From the NCBI GenBank assembly GCA_037975125.1, contig CM075857.1, positions 23,858,310-23,922,309 on the forward strand: DNA of 64,000 nucleotides. Reading direction: 5' to 3'. Positions 39,069 to 50,971 of this stretch are shown here, one piece after another. The DNA comes from Latrodectus hesperus (taxonomy: Eukaryota; Arthropoda; Arachnida; Araneae; Theridiidae). The notes under the pieces are model-generated. The model had not been told where the DNA came from, ran no database searches, and saw only the letters and a list, made by a program, of their open reading frames with translations. Position 1 is the first letter of the stretch. Every line of letters begins with the position of its first letter. The position numbers and the translations under genes are program-made.

Positions 39069-40443
39069 AAACTTTCATCTGTAATCACCTGTTGTTTAAA
39101 TATTCTCGTTAATGCTTATGCTAAATTTTATTTAGGACAGGAATATAAATAATGTGTAATTTTACTTTAGAATTGCAAAAGTTTCTTATTATTAAAAATT
39201 AATCCCTCTCGTCAGATAAATGATCCCTTTGAAGACAAGAAACATGTATAAGTTAATGGAATATAGTAATAAAATTAAATTGAAACTCTCTTTTGCCTCT
39301 TAGTGCATTTACTCCAGATCTTGGAAAGGAAAAACTAAAAATAATATAAGAAAATCACCTTTCATAAGTGAAATACTGAATTCTGTGAGCTAATGTTAAA
39401 TATCTTAATATTTTTGTATTTAATTATAATAAATTTCCAGAGTAATATAGGTTAATATTGCTTAGTTACAAAAATAACTCCAGTAAGTAATTAGTTAATG
39501 CAAAATGGCAAATTTAAAATTATCACATTCTGTTAAACATGAAAAGATAACTTTTGTCCATCAAAGCTAATATCTGACTTATTGTGTACACTTTGCAATT
39601 ATATATGTTTAAAGTTACTGAAATTAATAAAGAATCTCGAGATTATTTCATTACAATAGTTATGCAGTTTTATAGAATAATTACAATAATACCATGTACA
39701 AATTTTCATTTACGACATTTGTTATAGTCGTCTACTTGTTTATTAATTTCTTAAGATTCATGTAGTTCGTGTACTTAATCAAGCCTACGAGAAAACCAAG
39801 AGGGAAAAGGCAATAACAAATAATGCATCAACGGTTTTCAATAACATTAATTTTTAATTAATGCTTACAGCGCTTTCTAAATGTCAAATTACTTAGATGA
39901 TATTCCAGATATATTAATATTTCCCCAATGAAATGTTAAATCACACTGAATGACGTTTTCAATAATTCATATTAATTAATTTTTTTTTGTTCATTACAAT
40001 TCATTGAAAATACTGCACTAATAAGGATTAACGAATGAAATTCATGAATATTAATTTCAATTCAAATTGATTTATATAATAAACCTTAAAAATAACATTC
40101 CATTGTTTGACCTGGTTCAGTTCAATAGGAAAACTATGTATAAGTTTACAATCGGGTACCTCTTGATAATTTGGCGATTTTTTTTAAAGCCAAGATAGGT
40201 GCCAACATGTAACTAACATGAGGGGCGCTACACAAAAACTATACAAAAATTGTGTTAACTGGATTACCAGACATAAATATTTATCGCGAAACCAAGGTGT
40301 ATTCGTTTCTAAACCGAAAATTGAAACAAAATTAAAGAAAGTAAGTGAATATTAATAAAGTATGCATGCATTTATCACCATTATTGATTACAAAAATACA
40401 TATTTTTGGAAATTAGTTCTTATAAGACAAGGGAAACACTGAC
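39069..40443 (-). other. Syt7: Syt7 downstream intron, beginning
   Basis: Starts with the GTCAGT donor read from 40443 downward. No further exon is seen in it. The intron is inferred to run on to lower coordinates, possibly beyond the window. Confidence 0.65.
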
Positions 40444-40613
40444 CTTGCACGTTTCCGCTGGCTTCAGAGACTTCCAGAAGGTTGGCTTCTGCGTGAGATC
40501 TACCTGATTCAGAGGCAAGTAAACGTCTCCAATCGGATCATCTCGACTAAACCTGTCCCAATCATACACATTCAAATGTAGAATAGATTTCTGCAACTTG
40601 TGTAATGGAAAAC
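40444..40613 (-). CDS. Syt7: Synaptotagmin-7, exon encoding second part of C2A domain
   Basis: Internal 170-bp exon on the minus strand. The acceptor is TTTCTTTCCACCACATAG and the donor is AAG|GTCAGT. It enters in phase 1, completing the Gly begun by the exon at 55160-55276, and leaves in phase 0 after 56 full codons. It starts [19 protein letters not shown] and ends [12 protein letters not shown]. The [10 protein letters not shown] segment supplies the C2A Ca2+-binding loop 3, with the Asp-x-Asp pair, the Ser and the last Asp all retained. The run VDLTQxxTFWKxLKP is characteristic of Syt7. The next expected exon, starting the C2A-C2B linker and GELL strand, was not found anywhere between 1 and 40443, so either the downstream intron exceeds 40 kb or I missed a short exon. 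Codon use and GC content stand out clearly from the AT-rich surroundings. Confidence 0.95.
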
Positions 40614-40615
40614 CT

Positions 40616-43403
40616 ATGTGGTGGAAAGAAATGTAAGTTTTAACAAAATGTCAGTTAAGAACAAAATGTAACATTATCAAAATAATTCTTTCAATTGTAA
40701 GAAATGTAGAAACAACATCAGAGGTTATACGTAAAAAAAAAGAAGAATTGATGAATGGTGAACATTGGAATCAATCATGGAATTTTTAAATATGTCTGTT
40801 ATCAGTAAATTTGCTATTTATTATTGTTATATATATATAATAGCTAATATAATTTATATAATTCCTATCCAATGTACAATATTTACAATCTACAACTTGT
40901 TGACCGATTTATAAACCAATTATCATAGAATTAATTCATTTATTTAATATATGTCATTTGGGTAAAATAATTTTTAATATTATATAATTATTTCATATAC
41001 AATATTTAAAGCTTTTAAAAATGATATTGAAAATATCTAACAAAACTGAAATCTATTTTTTAATTGAAAGTAAGAATAATTTCTAATGTGTCTTAAATAT
41101 ATGTTATGTACTTTTGAGTTTCGTTATTAAAGATTCTGACATAATATCAGGGATAATATTCTAAATCTTTTTTAAGATAAATATTTATTTTTGGTAGAGT
41201 ATCCGAACTTATGAGGATTCTATATGGTTCTAAAATTAAGAATATTATTTTGCATTAATGATATACTTAATAACCACTGAATTATTATATTAATTAGATA
41301 TGTTTATTTATTCATATTTCAGTAATATCTTTAATATCAAGGATATTTTAAAATACTATTCTTATTACTAAGCGAATACATGGCCAAACTTTTAGAAATT
41401 TCATTATATTTTTGCAATAAAAATGCAACATTCTTTGAGTTTTTACAAAGTTTTATCGAGGTTTATATCCTGAATTCTATTTAAAAAATTACTCCTTCTT
41501 ATCTGCGATGATTTCTTTTATTCTTTTCAATGAAGTATATTGGTTTTATATAATTGGATATAGTAAAATTTTCGAAATTGATTGATTTGGATGAATATTT
41601 GTTTTCTATCATTGAGAGAATTTTTAATAAGAAATGTGAAATTGAAAACTCATCATCAAAAACACTATTTTAATTATAGTCATTTATTAATAAAATTAGG
41701 AATGTGCTGTTCAAAAATGTCAAGTTTGGCTCTCTATAAGAAATTCAAAATATGTACAGGAGTAAGAAATTATTTTATCAACGAAGCAAACCTTTTTATA
41801 TTACAAGCATCTAGTTTGAAAAATGATTTATTTAGAAAGTAATGATGCATAATTCATATTCGTTTTAATAACTTTAGATAGAATTTATTGAAAAAATACC
41901 TGCATTATTCTCTGCAAAACTTTGTAAAAAAAATAAACTCAACAAGTTGAATTACTAATTATTAGAATTTTTTGTATAGATATAGGATATTTAATGAAAA
42001 ATAAGAATGTATTAAAAAATAAGACTGATATTCAGTTATAATATAAGACAGAAAATAATTTTACTTTAAATGGTTCTTATAAATAGAAATTTGGTGACTA
42101 TTTTCCCATAGAACTATTTAATAACACCATTTGATAAGATTTTTTTTCAATAAGCATAACGTTGATTTGTATGGAATTTTTCAGCATTTTTATAATTCTT
42201 GAAAAAATACGACGTAAAATATTTTTACAATCTAAAAACCATATTTTTTCGTGCATTACCAAATCTTAATTTCACATCCCCACACAGACGCAATTATTTA
42301 AATATATCTGCGGTTTAAAAACAGATAAGTAATTCACTTTTACCATGTATAGTAAATTTTTATTATAGATAATTTCTCTAATTGAAAGATATTGAAATCA
42401 ATATTTAAATATTAAGCAAATAAAATCATTTTCAAAAGCTTTAAAGTATCAAGTTTGTTCTTATTGTTAGAAGTAAAGAAAATATACATCACCGGTTAAT
42501 TCGTGTTTATTTCATTAATTTATTTAAATTTAAACATTTTCAAAATTAACAAGTTCTATACATCTAATGAGATACAGCTATTTTAATGTAAGCAAAACTA
42601 GATGAGAATGTTACCGGAGAGTTATGTCGCAACTGCCCAAAACTTCAAACTCTCCGAATAATTCACGATGAAGGTTAAAGGAAAAATTCTTTTATATGGT
42701 TAAGTGCAAGATAATAAATGATGCCGCACGCATGAATTTTGTCACACTGCCAAAGAAGCTTTTTCCTAAGTACAGTGGTGAGCTATTTTTAGACACATTC
42801 TTTGTATTGAAGATTTAGAAATTTTTTTCCTCAAATAATTCAATACATTTCGAATTGTTTCCTTAACAAGAGTGCTCATCCATAAAGTGTAACATAACTT
42901 GCATTAAAATATTGTAACTTGCTACATTTCGTTTGAGACATATATCAAATAATGTTCCTAATTTATAAGAAAAAATATTGTGACTACATAAAGTTTACAT
43001 AGATTTTTATAAATATAATTTGATAACTTTAAAATCCAGAAGACTTCTAATTCAATATTCTTTGGTAAATTAAATTCTTTTAGTCATGCAACATTCTTCT
43101 TACTTTGTGTAATTGCTCATTTCAAATATTTCGAATTAAAATGCTGTAAGCCGCGCGATTTTATAGATTTACTTGTTATTATTTGATCAATTTCGCTTAA
43201 TGATTTTTTTATCTTCTATTTGATTTCAAACGTATCATTTGTATATTAAAAATCAGTACATATATTAAATGAATAAAATTATTTATCTGTTTTAATAGTA
43301 TGAAGATATTTTATTTCAAGAAATCTATATGCAATGTGTATTACATTAGACTACATAAATATTGATACAAAATTGATGTGAAGAATGCATTTTTACTGTA
43401 AAA
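40616..43403. other. AT-rich Syt7 intron DNA
   Basis: No element recognised. The 86-codon plus frame at 41582-41842 has no known motif and is antisense to the gene. Confidence 0.6.
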
Positions 43404-43768
43404 GGACTGTGGTAGACTAGTAGTTAAGGCATAAGCCTTTCATTATGAAGGGGTGTGTTCAATTCCCAATGCCACCAAAAACCCACCGAGTACATGCGAT
43501 ATACGTGCTTGTTAAATCTGTGGAATCCAAAGTCCTTAGGTTCATCGTTGAGAAATTACAATGGACATAATGGTCGGTAAAATATTTCCTTCCCCTTCAA
43601 GTTGAAGGAGTGGATTCTCTGGTGGTGCCATCTATCGGAGGAGTCTTAGAGCAAGAACTTATTCTCACCTTCATGGTGCTCTGCTTAAGCGAAAAACGCA
43701 TCGCATCTGGTTTACTTTCGCATAGCCGTCGGTTTGTTCAACTGTCGTAAATAACTACAACAACAGCA
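43404..43768 (+). mobile_element. tRNA-derived SINE, family A, full length but diverged
   Basis: Plus-strand copy colinear with the one at 3773-4158. A box is GTAGACTAGTA (43412-43422) and B box is GTTCAATTCC (43457-43466). The shared body includes CCACCGAGTACATGCGATAT and GGTGGTGCCATCTATCGGAG, with an ACTACAACAACAGC tail. It lies in the Syt7 intron. I could not find clear target duplications. Confidence 0.88.
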
Positions 43769-44751
43769 CAATAAAATAATATTACAAAAATAACATGTTT
43801 TGCTCGTTCATTTCGCTATTATTATCTAAATTATGACATTTCTTTGATTATTACGAGAATTTAAAATAGAACTCGGTTATTTTAAATTTTACACTAATAA
43901 TATATTATCTACGCTTTCACACACATTCAAATAAAATTTAGAGATAGCTTAACTCATTTAAAAATTGGAATAATTGCATTAAATGAAACAAGCGGTAGAG
44001 TTGAAATTCTTCGAATTTATCAAAATCATTCGAAATAATTGCTAATCTACATATAGTTTACAATTGGAATTTTCTTTATAAATTCGGAAGTCAGAATCAT
44101 ATTAATACACTGAAAAATGAAGGAAAAATCGAAAAATTTCTAAAATAAAATTATACATTTGAGTTTTGCTTGATCGAAAATATTTGTAGCATTCAACTAC
44201 TGTTTTTTTACTATTTAGTTGCAATTTGGATTTATATTTTTTACTTCTTCGAATAGGAAATTTGAAAAACAGTTCATATGCCTAAATTAGATTTTATATT
44301 TTATAGAAATTCAAATAATATGTATTGATTTTATTCAGTTTTGAATATTTTATAATGTTAGAAAATTTCAATGAATAGTTTATTTATAAAATATTGTTGG
44401 CAGGATATATTTCATAAAAAATAGTTATTCGAAATGATCTAGCAAGTTTTGTGCTTATCTTGTTAAAATGCACTAACTTTTACACATCAAACAGTCAAAA
44501 AATATAAGAGAGAAGTTAAAATGTTTCAACAGCGCACTTGTTACATACTATGTAATGAAGATTTATGAAACTCATTTTAATCAATTAATTTATATTCTTT
44601 TAAATAAATTCTTGATGTTTATAATTTAAAATATGCCTTTCCCAAGAAAAATCATGTTTGATTTATTATATTTGCATATCCAAAATGAGTCAGTTAAATT
44701 ACTTAAATGAATAAATGTTCTCATATTTCAAATTAAACAACGCAGCAATTA

Positions 44752-45644
44752 TTAGGTTGGTGCGTATGAAATGTCGGATTCTCTTTACATGCGGACGTTT
44801 TCCTCCCTGTTTTCGTTATACTTTTGTATTTGGCATAACCTCATTCATACTCGTATTGTCCATTGCCAGAGACTCATTTCAGCAAAATAGGTTTTCTCGA
44901 AGGTCTTCCCTTTTTTATTTCTTTTGAGTTTATTGCCGATATGAATTCTGCCGACATTCGCGTCATTTTCTTATATGAGTACAAACTTGGTAATAGTGCT
45001 GCAAAAGCTGCACGCAACATAAACCAAGCGTTTGGGGAGAATACGGTTAACGATCGGAAAGTGCAGCGTTGGTTCGAAAAATTTCGGACTGGCGATTTTT
45101 CACTGCAAAATGAGCCGCGCGGAAGACCCAAAACGTCTGTGAAGAATGATGACCTGAAGGCTCTAGTGGAAGCGGATCCAGCCGTATCCACGAGGGAACT
45201 TGCTATCAGGATGAAAGTTGACCATACAACGATATTGAGACACCTTTCTGAGATTGGCAAGGTTAAGAAGATGGACAAGTGGGTACCGCACGCACTGACA
45301 GAGCGAAATAAGCTGGATCTGTTAAACGTATGCTCATCATTGCAGCATCCACCCTATTCACCGGATCTCTCGCCGACCGATTTTCATATTTTCAAGCATT
45401 TAGAGCTGTTTTTAAGGGGCAAACACTATGAAAATGAAGACAGTCTAAAAAACTCGATATCAGAGTTTATTAATTCTAAAGACCAAAATTTTTTTAAGAC
45501 AGGCATCTACGCTTTAAAATCTCGTTGGGAGAAGTGTATTGAAGCGAATGGAGCATACTTTGGTTGAATAAACAGCTTTTGAAGAAAGATATGCAGTTTT
45601 ATACAATCACTTAAGAATCCGACATTTCATACGCACCAACCTAA
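44752..45644 (+). mobile_element. Mariner element with internal deletion, copy 2
   Basis: This is an 893-bp copy of the same deletion derivative as at 38174-39066, in the same orientation. The 31-bp terminal inverted repeats (TTAGGTTGGTGCGTATGAAA onward) are perfect in this copy. The left flank has the expected TA (44750-44751). The right flank reads TT, so one base of the target duplication has probably mutated. It lies inside the Syt7 intron between the two C2A exons, antisense to the gene. The two copies sit 6,578 bp apart with unrelated flanks, which argues for independent insertions rather than a segmental duplication. Confidence 0.95.
44941..45567 (+). CDS. Mariner transposase deletion derivative, second copy
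   Basis: This 208-residue frame starts at ATG 44941 and has the same structure as the copy at 38363-38989: HTH DNA-binding region, WVPHAL linker, in-frame loss of the central catalytic segment, retained YSPDLSPTD and C-terminal tail. Relative to the first copy it has four amino-acid changes (Asn to Asp near residue 36, Arg to Leu near 128, Phe to Ile near 150, and Asp to Gly at the last residue). I see no silent change. Catalysis is predicted to be lost. The antisense frame over 44874-45278 is a shadow. Confidence 0.87.
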   Translation: MNSADIRVIFLYEYKLGNSAAKAARNINQAFGENTVNDRKVQRWFEKFRTGDFSLQNEPRGRPKTSVKNDDLKALVEADPAVSTRELAIRMKVDHTTILRHLSEIGKVKKMDKWVPHALTERNKLDLLNVCSSLQHPPYSPDLSPTDFHIFKHLELFLRGKHYENEDSLKNSISEFINSKDQNFFKTGIYALKSRWEKCIEANGAYFG

Positions 45645-46236
45645 TTTAAATTTTAATTACTGCTCCAAAATGAACCCTATTTTATTTACACTTAAATATG
45701 ACATAGTTTCAAAATTCTTTTCATTATGATGTTTATTTCATATATGACAATTGAAGTAATTTATTGCTATAGTTAAATAGGAAAGGTGATTACATTCCGC
45801 GGAAAATGAAGTGTCTCAAATATTACATATGGCGTAAAGTTACTTATGACATAATTTTAAAAGACATCGAGTTAGGCATGATTAGTTTTCACGTTATGCC
45901 AAGAATCAAAGTTTAAATTCAGAACTACAAACAAAAATTAATGAAATCATTTAAGCTACATTATTCAAACTAAAATATTTTAAAAAATTAATGCTAATTA
46001 ATTCATATATTTATAAATAATTATACTTTTTAAATGTTAACTAAAACTATTAGCATAAACTCAATGTTAAAAATGTCTATATTTTTATTTTCTGTTGTGA
46101 AACAGAGTTGTTAATTAAAATATAAAAAGATAATTATTCGATCCTGATTTTTATTAAAGAGATTTTCAATCGGTCAGTTTTTCAGTCTCTTAATTGTCTG
46201 TTGTAAATTAATTGGCTGTACATAATATAACTATAG

Positions 46237-46547
46237 TGCCGACCGATTGGCTGAGTGGTTAGCGTTCCTGACTCCTAAGCTGTTGGTCCCGGGTTCGAAT
46301 CCCGGTTCGAGAATGGATGTTTCTTTCCTTCTCTGTTCTCCCTGCATTTCTCTGTCCATTCCTCTGTGTTGTTGTATGAATGTTGCCCGCCCTATAAACG
46401 GGTTTGTGGTAGTATGGCGCTGGTAACGCTACTCGCCTCCGTGACTTGGTTCACAGGTGCCCGCTGGGTAACGGCAAATGAGTAGCAGTCTCTGGCCTTG
46501 TTGTGGCATAAAGTTCAACCCTCTTGTGCCCGCCATTTGAAAAAAAT
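46237..46547 (+). mobile_element. tRNA-derived SINE, family B, well preserved
   Basis: About 310 bp with a tRNA-like head: A box TGGCTGAGTGG (46248-46258) and B box GGTTCGAATCC (46292-46302), both consensus and at normal tRNA spacing. The T arm CCCGGGTTCGAATCCCGG is a perfect stem-loop. A non-tRNA body follows (TGCCCGCCCTATAAACGGG, GGTTCACAGGTGCCCGCTGG) and ends near an A-rich tail at 46538-46547. The head is too short of a proper acceptor stem to call a working tRNA gene. Confidence 0.85.
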
Positions 46548-47139
46548 ATATCTATAATTATAGCAATTTTCCTACAGCTCATTATATTAGTCCCGCTTTA
46601 TGGGAAAATTATTGTACGAGCATAATCGTATGAGACGTTAAGTACAAATGATTTAAGTTTAACTTTTCTATTTTAAGGGGTTTTAAATCGAATATTAAGG
46701 ACAAAACTATGTTACGAACGAAATGTACTCGTTTTATTAAAACCAAATTAAGAACATTTTTTTTAAATAAACAAACTTAACACAAATGTAACTGAAAAAA
46801 AGTTATATAATTTCAAATAAACTAAATAATTTCAGAAACAGTTTTATTACATGCTTATTCGCTTTAGGAGCAATCTCAAATAACGTTCCACTGTCATCCT
46901 TTTTTTAGCAGAATACTCAAAGGTCAATAATATAATTTTAATGTAATTTTCAAAGAATAAAAATTGACACAATGTACAAGCGTACGCGAAATCGATTGTA
47001 AACTGCACAAGTTATTATAAATTTCACAGTACAGAAATATAACGGGGGTAATCAACGCGAATAATATAACGGGGAAAGTACGTGTTATACGAAAAAATAT
47101 GAAATCGTGTAATAAGAGTACTGTGTTAAGGGGGATTAT

Positions 47140-47275
<136 letters not shown>

Positions 47276-47475
47276 AAGCGGCACACTACACACGTGAAAT
47301 TTGCATGACAGGTAGAACTTGCTGTGATATGCAAATGATTAGATTTTCAGCACATTCATATAAAGCACGCGACAGTAGCGACATCTACAATGTGTATAAA
47401 ACCAGAGATTTGGCAGCAGTTTTCTCATACTCAATTTCCGTTTCAACGTTGTTTTCGGCAAAGAAAGTTGTTGTA

Positions 47476-48516
47476 ATGCCTCGTGTAAGAAGAAGAAATG
47501 CCTATCAGCACGTGTCTGACTTTGATTGAGGAAGGATTATAGCCTACCGAGATTGCGGTTTATCGTACCGCAATATTGCTGCTCGCGTCGGTCGAGACCC
47601 CATGACTGTTAGCAGAATATGAAATCGATGGGTTCAGGACAATCATACGGAACGTCATGCAGGATCTCAGCGATCCCCCATCACTAACAGCAGAAAAGAC
47701 AGACATCTTATCCGCATGGTCACAAGGGATCGTACAGCCACGTCACGAACCCTGAGTCGAGAAATGGAGTCATTTGCAAGGCAACAAGTTTCTGCTCCAA
47801 CAGTTCGACGACGTTTGCAGCAGCATGGATTGTCTGCACGGCAACCATGGCTTCGGCTACCATTGACACTGCGTCACAGACAGGAGCGCCTTCAATGGTG
47901 TGATCAGCGACGAATCTGGACGCGGGATTGGCATCACGTCATCTTAACAGATGAATCTCGGTTCTGTATACAGGACCATGATGGCCGCATCCGTGTTTGG
48001 AAGCATCGTGAAGAACGCGCATTGCCAGCTTGCATTGGACATCGTCATACTGGCCCATCTGCTGGAGTGATGGTATGGGGTGCCATTGGATACACGTCTC
48101 GATCACCTCTTGTTCGCATTACCGGCACTTTGAACAGCAACCGTTACATTTCCGATGTGTTAAGGCCCGTGGCTCTGCCCTATCTTCGAGGCCTCCCTAA
48201 TGCTTTGTTTCAACAGGATAATGCACGACCGCATGTTGCCCGTACTGTTCTGAACTTCCTTGATACAGAACAGGTTCGACTGTTACCCTGGCCAGCACGT
48301 TCTCCTGATCTGTCACCAATTGAGAACGTGTGGTCAATGGTTGCCGAGCGATTGGCACGCCATCACTCACCATCCACTACTGTCGATGAACTGTGGCATA
48401 GTGTTGAAGCTGCATGGACTGAGATCCCCGTACATGCCATACAATCTCTGTTTGACTCCATGCCTAGGCGGATAAATGCTGTTATTGCAGCCAGAGGTGG
48501 CTGCTCTGGGTACTGA
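47476..48516 (+). pseudogene. Tc1-like transposase with two nonsense codons
   Basis: Read from ATG 47476 (MPRVRRRNAYQ), this is a 346-codon frame of normal Tc1 transposase length, ending TGA at 48514-48516. Two in-frame TGA codons interrupt it, at 47527-47529 (codon 18) and 47620-47622 (codon 49). There is no frameshift. The first is best explained by a CGA-to-TGA change and the second by TGG-to-TGA, both transitions. Both fall in the N-terminal paired-like DNA-binding half. The downstream open stretch from 47716 encodes the DDE catalytic domain with all three residues present: Asp about 159 in LTDESRF, Asp about 248 in QQDNARPH, and Glu about 283 in SPIENVW, with the D34E spacing of Tc1. It is a recently inactivated copy, and the catalytic half could still be translated from an internal Met. 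Confidence 0.92.
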
Positions 48517-48619
48517 TTTCTCAAGATCTATACATCCTAATTTCCTGTTAATCTAATCACTTGTTCTTTCCACTATAATGTATGTGTCCAATAAATATCG
48601 TTCTGTTATTTGCATTCTT

Positions 48620-48653
48620 TCTTGGTGTAGCAATTTTAATGGTCAGTAGTGTA
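48620..48653 (-). repeat. Tc1 right terminal inverted repeat
   Basis: TCTTGGTGTAGCAATTTTAA followed by TGGTCAGTAGTGTA is the imperfect inverted partner of 47242-47275. TA repeat follows at once. Confidence 0.85.
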
Positions 48654-48662
48654 TATATATAT

Positions 48663-49506
48663 TGTAACATACTTAGAGTCTGGATTGGCTGATTTCTAGG
48701 TAGGCAAGGGTCGTTCAGGAATCAGGCTTACGTAATTTAATATCCTTGACTAAATATTTATTTACAAATTAACAGGATTATGCACAAGAACTGTCGTAAG
48801 TTGTAGGCTACAGGACAATTGATGAATTTCTCACTTTCTGGAACGTTCGCTGTACATTCGATTGGGGAAAACTCCTCGCTGGTACTGGGGACCATACTCC
48901 TTGGACAGTCACTTGATAATCTTGACGATCCTCTACGGACAGCACTGCAGCAACAGGGTAGTCAAACTCGAGGCCTGGCATCTCTCTGTGTCTCGATTCT
49001 TTCGCAGACTCCTCGTGCAGACGCTTTGACTTGTCCGCTCCGGGACCTGTTTCAGAGAAGTATCAGGAACACAACACGCAATTCGAAGCTCTCCCCGTCC
49101 CCACAAGGGCCTGCTATTTATATTAAACTCTCGCCTAATATCTGGCTTCCCGTAATCTCCAGATCCATTTTCTAATTTCACTTGTTGACTTCTATTTCCA
49201 TCCACTCCAACGATTCGAATCAGAACGAGTGTAGAGGCAATAAATTCTTCAAAAGTACATGGCCCATTCACCAGGTGATTCCAGTTAAATTCGAAGAATT
49301 ATATTTGTCATGAAGGACTTAATGGCCCTTCACGAATCCTGTTTGCTGTTCCCACATCATCTTCCAATCAGAGCTAATTGACTGTCTTTGGGTACTATGT
49401 TGTTCCTGGAATTCAAACGTGGAAAATCAATCTCGTTGATAGCTGCAAAGGTGTTAACGTCCATCGAAAGTCTGGAAGTAACTTGAGGGTTTCAAGCAAT
49501 AACGGG
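48663..49506. mobile_element. Possible solo LTR or other insertion of about 0.84 kb
   Basis: This segment is markedly less AT-rich than the surrounding intron and has abrupt edges against TA repeat on both sides (TATAT before TGTAACATAC, and TATAT after AATAACGGG). It begins TGTAAC as many LTRs do. It has a TATA-like TATTTATA at 49115-49122 and, downstream, AATAAA at 49239-49244, the order expected of U3-R-U5. Against the idea, the right end is not a clean CA, the TATAT duplication is trivial in a TA tract, and no primer-binding site or gag/pol is adjacent. No coding region is recognised. It could be another type of insertion. Confidence 0.35.
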
Positions 49507-50076
49507 TATATATATATACATATTAATTTATTAATATATTATTCATTTTATGAAGACATTTTTATGAGTCTTTCGTCCTCGACCGAGAAATAAATAACTA
49601 TCTAATACGTAAAATCTACGCCCCGCTAAATTGACAATGTAGTGGTCAGTATAATACATGTATGATATAGTGTATTCCAAAATAATTTTCATTGATTTTT
49701 GTCGTTACCTCAACACACGACCTAAATTCTATCGGAAAGGCCTTCATCTGTCTCCCGTTCTAAAATTCCGACAGAATGACAAATGCAGGAAATGATATTA
49801 TCCGACGAATCACCGCCGATATGCTTTACATCAGCGATACTTATTTGTTCGCAAGGAAAATTATTTTTCTTATAAAATATCATTTTCCTTCCTCTAATGA
49901 CAAAGAATGGCAGAGGTTTAGTTTTAAATTAGGTCAGTAATAGTATATTTTTCTTGAAACTTTCTATCAAATGAGAAAATATATTAGGAGATTATTACTT
50001 AGTAAGCATTCTAACTGATTTATAATATTAAAATTTAATCCATTCTGGCTTACACAACCTGCCTAAATCCCACGAC

Positions 50077-50134
50077 CTCAATATTGATCAAACGATATGC
50101 CCTACTTTTCTCATATTATTTGATCAATATTGAG
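50077..50134. repeat. Perfect 16-bp inverted repeat, 26-nt loop
   Basis: CTCAATATTGATCAAA (50077-50092) pairs exactly with TTTGATCAATATTGAG (50119-50134). No element recognised around it. Confidence 0.9.
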
Positions 50135-50831
50135 CTCTACATTTTTAATATTCTATCATATTGCCTTATTTATAAAAATTCTTGCATGGATAGAAAAAAG
50201 ATATTTCTATATGCAACATTTTTGATGTTATACAACGTATGATTTCCAAAAGCAATTTCAATACATTTTCATTATTAATCTCTTTATTCTATGATAATAA
50301 AAAATTGGTAAAATCCTAGGAGAACCCACAGCCTTAGCGACAATCTGAAAATCAGCGTTAAGCCAGAATGAAATTCTGGAAATAGTTTGGTTTGCCATAC
50401 CTAGTGCATCAAAGTAGGATTATCAAGATTGTGCCGTAAGCCACAATTATCGCCAACTAAAATCATTCGCGCCAAGGGTGTAGCCTCTTCTAGGATCAAA
50501 CCAATATTTAGTATACTTTTTGTCATTTCTAAATTTATTAATCCTTTGATACATTAAAAATGAATAGACGTTCTAAAATACACTGTAACAAAATATTGCA
50601 CGCAAAATTTCAAATTTCAAAAGTAAATCAAAGTTTACACAGATATTCTACGTTTGTTACAGCTTAAAACCAATTTAACAAAGTCACCAATAAATTTGGT
50701 GGCTAAATTAATTGAAAAATCAAAGGAAAAGAAATTGAGATATAATAACATAATAAAAAATTACACAAAAATTAAGAACATTTAAAACATTTAAATCAAA
50801 ATGATGACTTTTAAGAGGATATCTAACCAAA

Positions 50832-50971
<140 letters not shown>

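Noticed and set aside
46240..46312. Functional tRNA gene
   Set aside because: The A and B boxes are perfect, but there is no matching acceptor stem and the sequence continues into a SINE body shared with 8305-8575.
48819..49271. 112-118-codon frames in the LTR-like block
   Set aside because: Overlapping frames on opposite strands without recognisable motifs.
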